Shown here: piece after piece, positions 8,650-18,005 of the stretch
How the letters are laid out: every line of letters begins with the position of its first letter
Numbering within the stretch: position 1 is the stretch's first letter
Origin: Flexibacter flexilis DSM 6793
GTDB taxonomy: Bacteria > Bacteroidota > Bacteroidia > Cytophagales > Flexibacteraceae
Assembly: GCF_900112255.1 (NCBI RefSeq)
Contig: NZ_FOLE01000007.1
Location: 62,001-126,000 of the forward strand
Direction of reading: 5' to 3'
DNA: 64,000 nucleotides
The notes under the pieces: model-generated
Database searches by the model: none
Told to the model about the DNA's origin: nothing
The model's input: the letters and a program-made list of their open reading frames with translations, nothing else
Program-made: the position numbers and the translations under genes

Positions 8650-9987
8650 TTAATGAATTTCTTTTTCCTGAAACACAATACCCATACTGGCCAGTTCCGC
8701 CAAAATAGGTTTGTAAAATTCCTGACTTACAGGCACAAGTACGCCACGTGCTTTTATTTTATCTTGCAAAATAAGTTTGGCCGCAATGCCCAACGGTAGC
8801 CCAACAGTATCGGCCATTGCCGTATAAGTTTCGTCTTGCCCGATAGTTACCAACGACGAGTGGATTTGTTTGGTTTGGCCGTTTTGCTCATACTCGAATT
8901 GGTGTTGCATCACAATCATGTCTTTGTCGCCTGCTTCGAGTTTCCATTTTTGCTCCAATAAATGTTGTAACACTTGCGCAGGTGTGGCGGGTTGCGTCAG
9001 GCCGATTGGCGTTTCGTCCAGAATACCCGTCCATTTGATTTTGCGGATAATCTCGGCACTGCTAATGCACTGGAACACACTGGCCAAGTGCATGGTAAGT
9101 GGCGTTTGTGGGTTTTTCTTTGGCAAAAAGGACATGATAAAATCCGCGTAAGTCATTTCCGCGATATTTTCTATCAGATAAGAATCGTCTGTAATGCCCA
9201 ATTGCACAAAAATATTCCAAGCCTCGCAATAGCCAGCTTTGCGGAGTGTTCCGCGCAAAATCGTCGGGATATTGTCCAGCCCGTACACCTGCCTGTACGA
9301 CAGCGAATCGCGGTTGGCGTAGGCATCAAATTTGCCAAAACCTTCTATTTCTACGCATTCGGTTTCGGCAAAAAGGCGATGATATGGCAAATATTTATAT
9401 TGATTATCAATGAGATACTTTACTGTTCCTTGTCCTGCCAAAATTACGTTGCGCGGATTCCAGCTAAATTTGTAGCCCCACGGATTGTTATCGGATTCGG
9501 GAGCAACCAAGCCGCCGCAATACGATTTGAACGAAAGCATTTTGCCGCCTTTGGCGTGAATTTCGTCGATTACCTGCATGGCGGACATGTGGTCAATACC
9601 TGGGTCTAAGCCGCATTCGTTCAAAAAAACCAAATTTTTAGCTTTGGCTTCTGCCTCAAAACCTTTCATTTCAGCACTTACATACGAGGCCGTAATCAAA
9701 TGTTTTTGGTGTTTGAGGCAAAGTACTGCCGCTTTTGGGTGAATAAAAGCGGGCAACATCGAAATCACCAAGTCGGCGGCTGCGATGAGTTTTTCGGAGG
9801 TTTCCGTATCGTTTATATCAAAAGCTACTGCCGTAACGCCTGTAAGTCCTTGTGTTTTAGCTTGCGCTAAATCCAACGAAGCATCCGCAACGGTAACGCT
9901 CCACTGTTCTTGTGCGGCGTTGGCGTGCAGGTAGCGGATAAGCGAAGAGGCCGACCGCCCAGCACCGAGCAAGAGAATATTTTTCAT
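8650..9987 (-). CDS. Saccharopine dehydrogenase family oxidoreductase
   Basis: A 445-residue NAD(P)-dependent enzyme of the saccharopine-dehydrogenase family. The N-terminal Rossmann fold starts with LLLGAGRSASSLIRYL (residues 5-20). It continues with the family's middle segment (NECGLDPGIDHMSA, then FKSYCGGLVAPE) and a C-terminal catalytic domain. Family members form saccharopine or related carboxyalkyl amino acids; the substrate here cannot be told from sequence. It lies 35 nt downstream of dxr on the same strand and probably shares its transcript, although no metabolic link is obvious. A clear terminator follows. Confidence 0.88.
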   Translation of the reverse strand: MKNILLLGAGRSASSLIRYLHANAAQEQWSVTVADASLDLAQAKTQGLTGVTAVAFDINDTETSEKLIAAADLVISMLPAFIHPKAAVLCLKHQKHLITASYVSAEMKGFEAEAKAKNLVFLNECGLDPGIDHMSAMQVIDEIHAKGGKMLSFKSYCGGLVAPESDNNPWGYKFSWNPRNVILAGQGTVKYLIDNQYKYLPYHRLFAETECVEIEGFGKFDAYANRDSLSYRQVYGLDNIPTILRGTLRKAGYCEAWNIFVQLGITDDSYLIENIAEMTYADFIMSFLPKKNPQTPLTMHLASVFQCISSAEIIRKIKWTGILDETPIGLTQPATPAQVLQHLLEQKWKLEAGDKDMIVMQHQFEYEQNGQTKQIHSSLVTIGQDETYTAMADTVGLPLGIAAKLILQDKIKARGVLVPVSQEFYKPILAELASMGIVFQEKEIH

Positions 9988-10022
9988 GTTTTTGATTGTA
10001 AATGGTTATCTATGAAGGTGTA

Positions 10023-11183
10023 TTATCTGAATTGAGGTATCAGGCTTTCGGCAATGCGACGCGCTTGCGCATCACTTTCCACATAATCCTGATAAGTGGG
10101 TTTGGTAATAAAATCGGCTTTTTGCATGGTTTCGGCAATAAGGTCAGAAATTCCCAAGAAAGAAATTTCGTCTTTCAGAAACGCCGCTACCGCTATTTCG
10201 TTGGCCGCATTGATAATACAAGGCATATTGCCGCCTTGTGCCAAGGCCTTAAACGCAATTTTGAGATTTTGGAAAGTTTCCGTATCGGGCTGCTCGAAAG
10301 TAAGCGAACCGTATTGACTAAAATCAAAACGCGGGAAATTGTTGGGCAAGCGATGCGGGAAACCCAATGCGTATTGGATTGGCAAACGCATATCTGGCAA
10401 ACCCAATTGAGCCTTTAAACTTCCGTCCGTGAACTGCACCAGCGAGTGAATGATAGATTGCGGGTGAACCACCACGTCTATTTGTTCGGCGGTCAGGTCA
10501 AAAAGCCATTTGGCCTCTATTACTTCCAGCCCCTTGTTCATGAGCGTAGCCGAATCAATGGTGATTTTTGCGCCCATGCTCCAATTTGGGTGTTTGAGGG
10601 CTTGGGCTTTAGTTACGGTTTCCAAAAAAGCGCGGTCTTTGCCTCTGAACGGGCCGCCCGAAGCTGTCAGGATTATTTTTTCGATAGGATTATGAAATTC
10701 ACCGACCAAACATTGAAATATTGCAGAGTGTTCAGAATCAACGGGATAGAGGTTTACGCCTTTTTCGGCAGCCAAAGCCGTAACCAATTCACCCGCCACT
10801 ACCAACGTTTCTTTGTTGGCCAAAGCAATGTGTTTGCCTGCTTCGATGGCGCGTAAGGTTGGTTGCAAACCTGCGTAACCGACCAAGGCGGTAAGCACCA
10901 TGTCTATTTGTTCCATTTCCACTACCGAAGCCACAGCGTTTGAGCCTGCGTACACTTTGATGGGATAAGCGGCTAAAGCCGATTGTACTTTGGAATAAAG
11001 GTCTTCGTTGGCAATTACGACGGCGTTGGGCTGAAACTCAACTGCCTGATTAATAAGCAAATCCGCGTTGTTTTGAGCGGTAAGAACTTCTACGATAAAG
11101 GCTTCGGAATTGGCCCGAACCACGTCTAAGGCTTGTGTTCCGATAGACCCCGTAGAGCCGAGTATAGCGATATGGCGCGACAT
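10023..11183 (-). CDS. dxr: 1-deoxy-D-xylulose 5-phosphate reductoisomerase
   Basis: Second step of the non-mevalonate (MEP) isoprenoid pathway: NADPH-dependent rearrangement of DXP to MEP. The 386-residue protein starts with the NADPH-binding ILGSTGSIGTQALDVV. It also has NKETLVVAGE, the metal/substrate motif PVDSEHSAIFQCL and the flexible-loop region LTASGGPF. ATG 11183 is preferred; the 23 residues upstream in frame do not look like the family. MEP products feed carotenoid synthesis, which fits the carotenoid gene at the end of this window. Confidence 0.97.
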   Translation of the reverse strand: MSRHIAILGSTGSIGTQALDVVRANSEAFIVEVLTAQNNADLLINQAVEFQPNAVVIANEDLYSKVQSALAAYPIKVYAGSNAVASVVEMEQIDMVLTALVGYAGLQPTLRAIEAGKHIALANKETLVVAGELVTALAAEKGVNLYPVDSEHSAIFQCLVGEFHNPIEKIILTASGGPFRGKDRAFLETVTKAQALKHPNWSMGAKITIDSATLMNKGLEVIEAKWLFDLTAEQIDVVVHPQSIIHSLVQFTDGSLKAQLGLPDMRLPIQYALGFPHRLPNNFPRFDFSQYGSLTFEQPDTETFQNLKIAFKALAQGGNMPCIINAANEIAVAAFLKDEISFLGISDLIAETMQKADFITKPTYQDYVESDAQARRIAESLIPQFR

Positions 11184-11325
11184 TCTATTTTTATAATTTG
11201 ATTTTTGCAATAACAGATTTCTGGTGCATAGCGCGGCGGGCACTTTGCACAAATGGCAATAATCGTAGTTCTGTGGGGCAATTGCAAGAAATAATCCCGA
11301 AAGATTTGGGTTTCAACGAAAAGCA

Positions 11326-11358
11326 ATCGGGCGGCCTTGCAAAGCAAGGCCGCCCGAT
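11326..11358 (-). terminator. Hairpin terminator downstream of the OmpA-like gene
   Basis: Perfect 15-bp GC-rich inverted repeat (11326-11340 / 11344-11358, 3-nt loop), 35 nt after the stop of the OmpA-family gene and upstream of dxr. Only a short T-run (TGCTTTT) follows on the reverse strand, so termination strength is uncertain. Confidence 0.65.
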
Positions 11359-11393
11359 ATGAGTTTATGCTACGAAAAACGTAACCAACAAGA

Positions 11394-13391
11394 TTATTTT
11401 TTCTCTTCTGCTGGTGGTGTCGTTGGAGCAGGAGTAGCAGGTGTTTCTGCTGCTTTTGCAACCTTTGTTACTTTAAACTCTGTACGACGGTTTTTCTGAT
11501 AATCTTCTTCTGTAGCAGCATTTTCGATAAGAGGGTGAGTTTCACCATAACCTTTAGCTGTAATACGTGTAGCTTCTACGCCATTAGAAACGATGTAAGC
11601 CACCGCCGATTCAGCACGTTTTTGCGACAAGTTTTGGTTGAATTTGTGGTCACCACGGTCATCGGTGTGTGAGCTCAACTCGATACTTACGTTCGGATTG
11701 TCTTTCAACAACTGTACCAACACGTCAAGTTCTGGTTTGGCATCGTCACGAATATCTGCTTTGTTGAAATCGTAATAAATGTTATTCAACACGATTTCTT
11801 TATCCACTTTGATTTTGTCCATCAACACTTTTGCGTCAAGTGTAACGGTCGTATCGCGGCGCAATTCTTCTTGAGCAGGTTGTTTACCAATAGTAGTGAT
11901 TGCATCACGTTTAGTAAAATACTCTGGCTTCTCAGTAAGAAGGTTATAGTTACGTGAGCGGTCTAATGGGAAAGAGAATTTGCCATCTGCGCCAGTTGTA
12001 ACTTCAGCCAATGTTTTGCCGTCGTTGTCTGTAAGAGCTACTTTAGCATTCGAAACGACTACTTCTTCGCCTTTATCGTTTTTCTCTACGGCAGTACCAG
12101 CCAATACGAAACTTACATTTTTCACGATAGATTTAATATCAGAGAATGCGTAAATATCGTCATCGCCTTTGCCGCCTTCACGATTAGAAGAGAAATAACC
12201 ATCCAATGGGCTGCGGAATGTAATACCGAAATCGTCGCCAGTAGAGTTGATAGGTGCACCTAAGTTTTCTACCGTTGTTTTCTTGTCTTTGTCGCGCGTC
12301 GCTACGAAAACGTCCAAATTACCCAAACCTGGCAATCCGTCTGAAGAGAAATATAGTTTACCATCTTCCGATACATACGGGAACAATTCGTCACCCGAAG
12401 TATTGATTTGGTCGCCTAAGTTTGTGATTTTCGACCAACGGCCATTAGCATCCAATTGTGCGCGGTACAAATCCACGCCACCTTTACCGCCTTCGCGGTT
12501 AGAAGCGAAGTAAAGCGATTTGCCATCTGGTGAGAAAGCTGGGGACGAAGTCCAAGCATCTGGCTTGTTGATTTCTGTCAAAGGCTCAGCATCTGTCCAT
12601 TTGCCGTCTTTGTAACGCGAAACGAACAAGTTTACTTCGCGCAAACCTTTTTTACTACCATCATTACTACGAGCAAACACCATTGTTTTGCCGTCGCGTG
12701 AGATAGTGGCACTTGCGTCGTGTACGCTTGGGTCGTTGATCGCTTTGTCTAATGGCGTAACAGTTCCGCTGTTTTTGCCTAAGCCATCAAATTTTAATTT
12801 ATAAATATCTGTAAAACCTGTTCCTGTGCCAGCATACATTTTGCTTGCGCCACGTGATGAGGTAAAATACAATTCACCGTTTTGGAGTGATGGGCCATAT
12901 TCTGCAGCAGAAGTGTTAAGGCTATCCACGTTTTGTACAGCGTAAACAGGCTGCTTGCGCAAAATTTCTTCTACTTTTCCGTAGTTGGCTACTTCGCGTT
13001 TTGCTCTTTCTACCAAAGCTGGTTTTGTACCATTTTGGGCGTATTGGCTAAATGCGTTTTTCGCTTCCTCGTATTTGCCTTTCGATTTGAGGGCATAACC
13101 GTAGTGGAAAAGCACTGAATCCGCTTTTACGCCAGCGTCAATAGCTGCTTTGTAAAATGGTTCAGCATCAGCCACTTTATTTGATTGCCAGTAGCTTTCG
13201 GCAATCTGATTGTTCAAATAACCAGCATTGCCATTTTTGGCGAGTGCTTGTTGATAGTATTCAACGGCTTTTGCGTATTCGCCTTTTTTGAATGACTTAT
13301 CACCTTTTTTCGCGTATTTCTGAGCTGGCGAGGCACAGCTACCCAACAGAGCAGCTAAAGCCAAACATTTTAAAAAAGATAGGTTGTTCAT
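11394..13391 (-). CDS. PorE-like OmpA-family lipoprotein (TPR, beta-propeller, CRD, OmpA)
   Basis: A 665-residue predicted outer-membrane lipoprotein. ATG 13391 gives a signal peptide with a lipobox (LLGSC), so the extra 15 residues upstream are rejected. Domain order: TPR-like helices (about 20-130), WD40/PD40-type propeller blades (about 150-400, repeats such as FSPDGKSLYFASNREGGKGG), a carboxypeptidase-regulatory-like Ig domain (about 420-500) and an OmpA peptidoglycan-binding domain (about 540-640, SHTDDRGDHKFNQNLSQKRA). This is the architecture described for the T9SS component PorE, which ties the system to peptidoglycan. Bacteroidota carry several paralogs of this type, so the exact identity is uncertain. 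porU and porV lie 5-10 kb away on the other strand. Confidence 0.8.
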   Translation of the reverse strand: MNNLSFLKCLALAALLGSCASPAQKYAKKGDKSFKKGEYAKAVEYYQQALAKNGNAGYLNNQIAESYWQSNKVADAEPFYKAAIDAGVKADSVLFHYGYALKSKGKYEEAKNAFSQYAQNGTKPALVERAKREVANYGKVEEILRKQPVYAVQNVDSLNTSAAEYGPSLQNGELYFTSSRGASKMYAGTGTGFTDIYKLKFDGLGKNSGTVTPLDKAINDPSVHDASATISRDGKTMVFARSNDGSKKGLREVNLFVSRYKDGKWTDAEPLTEINKPDAWTSSPAFSPDGKSLYFASNREGGKGGVDLYRAQLDANGRWSKITNLGDQINTSGDELFPYVSEDGKLYFSSDGLPGLGNLDVFVATRDKDKKTTVENLGAPINSTGDDFGITFRSPLDGYFSSNREGGKGDDDIYAFSDIKSIVKNVSFVLAGTAVEKNDKGEEVVVSNAKVALTDNDGKTLAEVTTGADGKFSFPLDRSRNYNLLTEKPEYFTKRDAITTIGKQPAQEELRRDTTVTLDAKVLMDKIKVDKEIVLNNIYYDFNKADIRDDAKPELDVLVQLLKDNPNVSIELSSHTDDRGDHKFNQNLSQKRAESAVAYIVSNGVEATRITAKGYGETHPLIENAATEEDYQKNRRTEFKVTKVAKAAETPATPAPTTPPAEEKK

Positions 13392-13478
13392 CACAATTAT
13401 AAGATAGGTATTGGGTTTTTCCATTAAGGGCTGCAATCTAATTAAAAAAAGAAAAAAGTCCTATGAATTTTGAACTTT

Positions 13479-13976
13479 TTACACACTAACGGTATCAAAA
13501 AAACGTTTTGCCCACGTATTTTTAGCCGCATTGCGCCAAGAATTACGCCAAACCCCCAAACTGACACAAGTATTATCAAATAAAACAGTGTCGGGTTGTA
13601 CTGCGCCTTCTGCAATTTTTTGCTTTAACCCCGCCAAACTTACCGTTTGTACTTGGTCGTTGTGCAGGTATGCCACTTGGCTGCGGTCAAGCAATGTTAC
13701 GCCTGTTTGCTTTTCAATTTCGCGAATAGCACCCACCGATTTGTCTATCGAACAGCCCGAAGCCGCCGTTACGGTTTCGTCGGCACTAATGATAATAAAT
13801 TGATTATGTTCTATACTGAAAGAAGCCAAAATGCCTTTGCCATGGCTGTCCCAAGTGTTCGCGAAGTCGGTAAGTAATTGATTTATAGTTTGTAGCTCTG
13901 TAGCCGTAAACGCTCTGTTGGCCTGATACACCCATACGCGGGCGTGGTCGGGCATCGTCTGAAAGCTTTGATACAT
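13479..13976 (-). CDS. Conserved Bacteroidota protein, often mislabelled 'ABC transporter ATPase'
   Basis: A 165-residue protein recognisable by HARVWVYQANRAF at the N-terminus, ASGCSIDKSV in the middle and a Trp-rich C-terminus (SWRNAAKNTWAKRFF). Homologs in Bacteroidota are commonly labelled ABC transporter ATPase, but I see no Walker A, Walker B or ABC signature, so that name is not supported. No signal peptide or membrane segment is present. The ASGCSID block has a conserved Cys-Ser that could be functional; the role is unknown. It sits between the duplicated ligase and the OmpA-family gene on the same strand, 87 nt from the latter. Confidence 0.75.
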   Translation of the reverse strand: MYQSFQTMPDHARVWVYQANRAFTATELQTINQLLTDFANTWDSHGKGILASFSIEHNQFIIISADETVTAASGCSIDKSVGAIREIEKQTGVTLLDRSQVAYLHNDQVQTVSLAGLKQKIAEGAVQPDTVLFDNTCVSLGVWRNSWRNAAKNTWAKRFFDTVSV

Positions 13977-14147
13977 AGTTTTTAAATGTTTTGCTTTGGG
14001 TAAAAATAAAAGAAAAAACCTTTACTCCGTACTAAACTTACAAGCTCACACACTGTTGTTTATCTTTTTATTGTGGGATAATAACAATGTGTGAGACTTG
14101 GTTTCTGTCTTTTTTGCAAACACTTTTCTTCCGAAAAAAATTTGCTT

Positions 14148-16838
14148 TTAGGCCACTGCGCCTGCTTTACTTTTGCCGTATTCCAATATTTTGTCAATGA
14201 ACTGGTAAGGCTTGTAGCCGTTGATGGCGCATTGATGGAAAATACAAGTGGCTGGTGTCATGCCGGGCAGCGAATTGATTTCGATAATGATGGTTTCGGC
14301 GCGTAAATCGTCGTACACACGTACAAACGCATCTATGCGGCAATAGCCTTCTACGTTCAGAATCTTGGCCACGCGCTCCAGCTCGGCACGCACTTGCGCC
14401 GAAACTTTTTGTTGTGCGGCAGCGTCTTTGTGGAAACGTGCAGGCGTAATGTTTTGGCCTTCACCTGCTAAGAATTTTTCTTCCAAAGAAAGCACTTCGC
14501 CCGAAGCAAGTGTTTCCGAAGGCTCGAAAACCTCGTACACACGCTCGCCGTTGCGGTTGTGCGTAAGCATTCCGCCCGTAATTTCTAAGAAATGTGCTGC
14601 GCCATTGGCCGAAATCAGCGTTTCAACCATGAAATAACGTTTTTGTGGAAATTCCTCATTGGGGCGAAGGTTTAGCACTTGCGCCACCGACGATTCCAAT
14701 CCTTCTATTTTGCGGAACATCAAAGCGGCGAAGGCTTCCAATTCTGCACGATTTTTAATTTTTTTCACCGCCGAACTGCAACCGTCATCGGCTGGCTTAG
14801 CGATAAATGGGTACTGGAATGTTTTTTCCAGACGCGCCACTTCTGCGGCGGTGTCGGCTTGCCACGCGGTTTCGTGTACCAACGTGTGTTGCGCTACCAA
14901 GATGCCGTGTTGCGCCAAAATCTCGTTGGTTTCGTATTTGTTGATGGTGATTTGCGAACTGCCCACGCCCGAACCGTTGTAAGGCAAACCTACTTTTTCG
15001 AGTTGTTGCTGTACAGCTCCGTCTTCCCCTGGGCGGCCATGCAGCGCAATGAACACTTCATCTACTAAGGTTGCTAACTTTTTATAGGTAATTTCTTCGG
15101 CTTTGCTGATGTGGTTGGACACGTATTTGCCCGTAATGTTTTGGGCTTCCTCGCGAATCTGTACCAACGCTTCATGCGGTTTGTCTTTGCTTTTTACTTT
15201 CTCGCGAATGTCGTCGGCATTGTCTTTGAGCATGATATTAATTGGCATTACATAAAGTTCATGCTTTTGTTCGCTGCCCGTCAGGAATACGGGAACGGGT
15301 TCATATTTGCCCGAAGAAGCCAATTTTTCGTAAATGTTACGGCCACTTTCTACTGAAATATGTCTTTCCGAAGAAAATCCGCCCATGATAATGGCCACGC
15401 GCGTTTTGGCGGTTGGGTTGTTGTGCAAATGTTCTAAAGCACTATCCAATTTGTTCAAAACTTGTTTGAAAACCGCTACTTTTTTGCCTGTACGAATACG
15501 CTCCGCCAACGAAGTGCGAATAATATAAGTCAGGAACTGCGACGGATTCAGGCCGATTTCGGCAGCCTGATGGAAAAAGAACGACGATGGCAACATTCCA
15601 GACGTAGTGTTGGGGTCGTTGAGGAACACGTCCCCTGCTTCGTTAATAAAGCCGTCGATGCGTGCGTAAACACTGAATTGTAATTTATTAAAAAGCTCAA
15701 TACATTCTTCTTTGATGCGCTGAATGTAAGGCGTTTGGATATTGATAGGTGTAATCTTGCGGCTCATGCCTGGCAAGTATTTGGAACGATAATCGAAAAG
15801 CGTTTGGCGTTTGACAATCTCGGTTGGCGGTAAGGCGATGGCTTGGCCGTATTCGTCTTGCACCACGATACACGAAAACTCGCGGCCTTCAATGAAGCCT
15901 TCCATAATAATCATTTCTTCGCTGTCGGTGCTTTCTAAGAGCAAAGACGCGCCATAATTTTCATTATCCAAAAAGGCTAATAGTTCGCTTGGGCTATAAA
16001 TGACATGGTTGTCGAACACGCCGCCGCGCACGGTTACGGGCATTCCGATACCTTCCCGAATGTCGGTAAGGGTACGGATAAAGTTTACTTTTTGCTCACG
16101 CGAAAGGGTTTGCCATTGGCTGCGCTCAATGTGTTGCAAAAAGAAGCTTTTGTTGATGGCATCGGTGAAGGCTTGGGCGTTTTTTTCTTGCAAAACCGTT
16201 ACGCCAATAGACGAACCTTGGCACGGTGCTTTGATGACAAAAGGAAATCCAACAATGGCACTGGCCTCAATCAGCAACGTATTTACGTCGGTGGTTTGTA
16301 GCCATTTATCTTTGGAAAGTGTTAGGCTTTGCGGGCGTTTGAAGCCCGTTTGGGTCATCAAATCTTTTTGAATAAGTTTGTTGATGCCGATAGCCGAAGG
16401 CAAAATACCCGAACCTGAGTACGGGATTCCGTACCATTCCAAAATGCCCTGAATGTTGCCATCTTCGCCGTAAGGGCCATGCAAAGCCAAGAAAGCAAAA
16501 TCGAAAAGGCTACCGAACTCGTCGGGGTTGAGGCGGCAACCCACTTGGCTAATGAGTTGGTCTTGCTCTGTGCGGCTCATTTCGCCCAAAGACTCTATAT
16601 AAATTTGAAATTCTGCATTTTTGATGTCCAGTACGCTGGCAGGTGGATAGAAATCCCGAATCGTGCCTTTGTAGATAAACTCCCAATTGAGCAAAATAAA
16701 ATTGCCCAAACTGTCCACAAAAACAGGTACGGCCTCAAACAAATCTTTGTTGAGGTTGTCATATACAGTGCGGCCACCCGCAAAGGAGATTTCGCGCTCG
16801 CGCGATTGTCCCCCAAAGAAAATACCGATTCTAATCAT
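14148..16838 (-). CDS. Tandemly duplicated D-alanine-D-alanine-ligase-like protein
   Basis: An 896-residue protein made of two D-Ala-D-Ala-ligase/ATP-grasp units in one chain, twice the usual length of Ddl. Unit 1 (about 1-460) has GGQSRERE near the start, QGILEWYGIPYSGSG, the ATP-loop GSSIGV, and LNDPNT where Ddl has an NExNT metal site. Unit 2 (from about 475) repeats the plan with MGGFSSERHIS, QQLEKVGLPYNGSG, GCSSAV and an intact EINSLPGMTP. Ddl joins two D-alanines for peptidoglycan. Whether both halves are active, or use other substrates, cannot be told. The frame is continuous, so this is a true fusion or duplication. A -7 box lies upstream at 16897-16904. Confidence 0.85.
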   Translation of the reverse strand: MIRIGIFFGGQSREREISFAGGRTVYDNLNKDLFEAVPVFVDSLGNFILLNWEFIYKGTIRDFYPPASVLDIKNAEFQIYIESLGEMSRTEQDQLISQVGCRLNPDEFGSLFDFAFLALHGPYGEDGNIQGILEWYGIPYSGSGILPSAIGINKLIQKDLMTQTGFKRPQSLTLSKDKWLQTTDVNTLLIEASAIVGFPFVIKAPCQGSSIGVTVLQEKNAQAFTDAINKSFFLQHIERSQWQTLSREQKVNFIRTLTDIREGIGMPVTVRGGVFDNHVIYSPSELLAFLDNENYGASLLLESTDSEEMIIMEGFIEGREFSCIVVQDEYGQAIALPPTEIVKRQTLFDYRSKYLPGMSRKITPINIQTPYIQRIKEECIELFNKLQFSVYARIDGFINEAGDVFLNDPNTTSGMLPSSFFFHQAAEIGLNPSQFLTYIIRTSLAERIRTGKKVAVFKQVLNKLDSALEHLHNNPTAKTRVAIIMGGFSSERHISVESGRNIYEKLASSGKYEPVPVFLTGSEQKHELYVMPINIMLKDNADDIREKVKSKDKPHEALVQIREEAQNITGKYVSNHISKAEEITYKKLATLVDEVFIALHGRPGEDGAVQQQLEKVGLPYNGSGVGSSQITINKYETNEILAQHGILVAQHTLVHETAWQADTAAEVARLEKTFQYPFIAKPADDGCSSAVKKIKNRAELEAFAALMFRKIEGLESSVAQVLNLRPNEEFPQKRYFMVETLISANGAAHFLEITGGMLTHNRNGERVYEVFEPSETLASGEVLSLEEKFLAGEGQNITPARFHKDAAAQQKVSAQVRAELERVAKILNVEGYCRIDAFVRVYDDLRAETIIIEINSLPGMTPATCIFHQCAINGYKPYQFIDKILEYGKSKAGAVA

Positions 16839-16896
16839 AGATGTAAGCGAGTTAATCGCTGTTACTGGGTAGGGATAAATTCCTCAAAACTCGCGA

Positions 16897-16904
16897 CAAA
16901 GATA
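16897..16904 (-). promoter_or_regulatory. Candidate -7 box for the duplicated ligase gene
   Basis: CAAAGATA on the + strand reads TATCTTTG on the reverse strand, matching TAnnTTTG, 58 nt upstream of the ATG at 16838. No TTG at the expected -33 distance. Confidence 0.4.
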
Positions 16905-16990
16905 TAAGGTTTCGTATCAAATCGGAATAGGGGCAAAGATTCGTGATACAATGTTTGTTGTGTAGGAATTGCGAGGCTTGGATATTTAAA

Positions 16991-17850
16991 CCCCTCCTAA
17001 ATCCTGTGTTTCAAAAACCCCTCCTAAATCCTCCCCAAGGGGGAGGACTTGAACAGAAGTCGCAGGGAGGATAACAGGAATTGCGGGTCGGATAACAGAA
17101 GTCGCGGGTTGAATAACAGGAATCCACAAAGCAATAACAGGAATCCACAAAGCAATAATAGAAATCCACAAAGCAATAACAGGAATCCACAAAGCAATAA
17201 CAGGAATCGCAGATGGGAAATATTAAAACCCCTCCTAAATCCTCCCCAAGGGGGAGGACTTGAACAGAAGTCGCAGGGAGGATAACAGGAATCGCAGATG
17301 GGAAATATTAAAACCCCATCTAAATCTTCCCCAAGGGGAGGACTTTAACAGAAGTTGCGGGTCGGATAACAGGAATTACAGGTGGGAAATATTAAAACCC
17401 CTCCTAAATCCTCCCCTTGGGGAGGACTTTTGCAGAAGTTGCGGGTCGGATAACAGGAATTGCAGGTGGGAAATATTAAAACCCCATCTAAATCCTCTCC
17501 AAGGGGAAGACTTTAACAGGAATTGCAGGAGCAGAATATTCAAACCCCTCCTAAATCCTCCCCAAGGGGAGGACTTTAACAGAAGTCGCAAGTAGGATAA
17601 CAGGAATTGCAGGTGGGAAATATTAAAACCCCTCCTAAATCCTCCCCAAGGGGAGGGCTTTTGCAGAAGTTGCGGGTCGGATAACAGGAATCGCAGATGG
17701 GAAATATTAAAACCCCTCCTAAATCCTCCCCTTGGGGAGGACTTTAACAGAAGTTGCGGGTCGGATAACAGGAATTGCAGGTGGGAAATATTAAAACCCC
17801 ATCTAAATCCTCTCCAAGGGGAGGACTTTTGCAGAAGTTGCGGGTCGGAG
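16991..17850. repeat. Array of about ten 84-bp repeats with a palindromic core
   Basis: This non-coding stretch between two divergent genes is an imperfect tandem array. Units begin with CCCC(TCC/ATC)TAAATC at 16991, 17018, 17229, 17314, 17398, 17482, 17545, 17629, 17713 and 17797. Most are spaced 84 bp (one 85, one 63). Each full unit carries the near-perfect palindrome TCCTCCCC-AA-GGGGAGGA, whose central dinucleotide is TT in the units at 17398 and 17713. A spacer follows with CAGAAGTTGCGGGTCGGATAA and a GGGAAATATTAAAA tail. Short frames through it only reflect the repeat. It is probably a REP-like dispersed element that amplified in place. No gene was found in 16839-18005. Confidence 0.9.
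17112..17212. repeat. 21-bp minisatellite within the larger array
   Basis: Units of AATAACAGGAATCCACAAAG plus one C start at 17112, 17133, 17154 and 17175, with a fifth partial unit at 17196. One copy carries two substitutions (AATAATAGAA). The unit matches the ATAACAGGAAT part of the surrounding 84-bp repeat, so this is a local secondary expansion. There are no unique spacers, so it is not a CRISPR array. Confidence 0.9.
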
Positions 17851-17952
17851 AACTCTTGTTATACAGAAGAGATATGAACTTTCATTGGTCGCTACACTGT
17901 ATATAGGTGGGCGGTGGCTCAGGGAGCAGTTTTTTATCCGCTAAATCCTGCC

Positions 17953-17960
17953 TACTTTCG
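17953..17960 (+). promoter_or_regulatory. Possible -7 box (TACTTTCG) for the EamA gene
   Basis: TACTTTCG differs from TAnnTTTG at one base and lies 45 nt before the ATG at 18006. The same octamer occurs before the TonB-dependent receptor gene (47125-47132). No -33 TTG is seen at either place. Confidence 0.3.
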
Positions 17961-18005
17961 CAAATTGATTTTTACCAACCCTAACTTATTATTTTAGTTG
18001 TCGTT

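Noticed and set aside
13479-13976. ABC transporter ATPase, the usual database label for this family
   Set aside because: No Walker A, Walker B or ABC signature exists in the 165 residues.
17112-17212. Short direct repeats resembling a CRISPR array
   Set aside because: The 21-bp units are contiguous with no unique spacers, and no cas genes are present.
17049-17595. Open frames through the repeat array giving Asn/Arg/Pro-rich peptides
   Set aside because: They merely translate the DNA repeats, occur on both strands and have no start signals or family resemblance.
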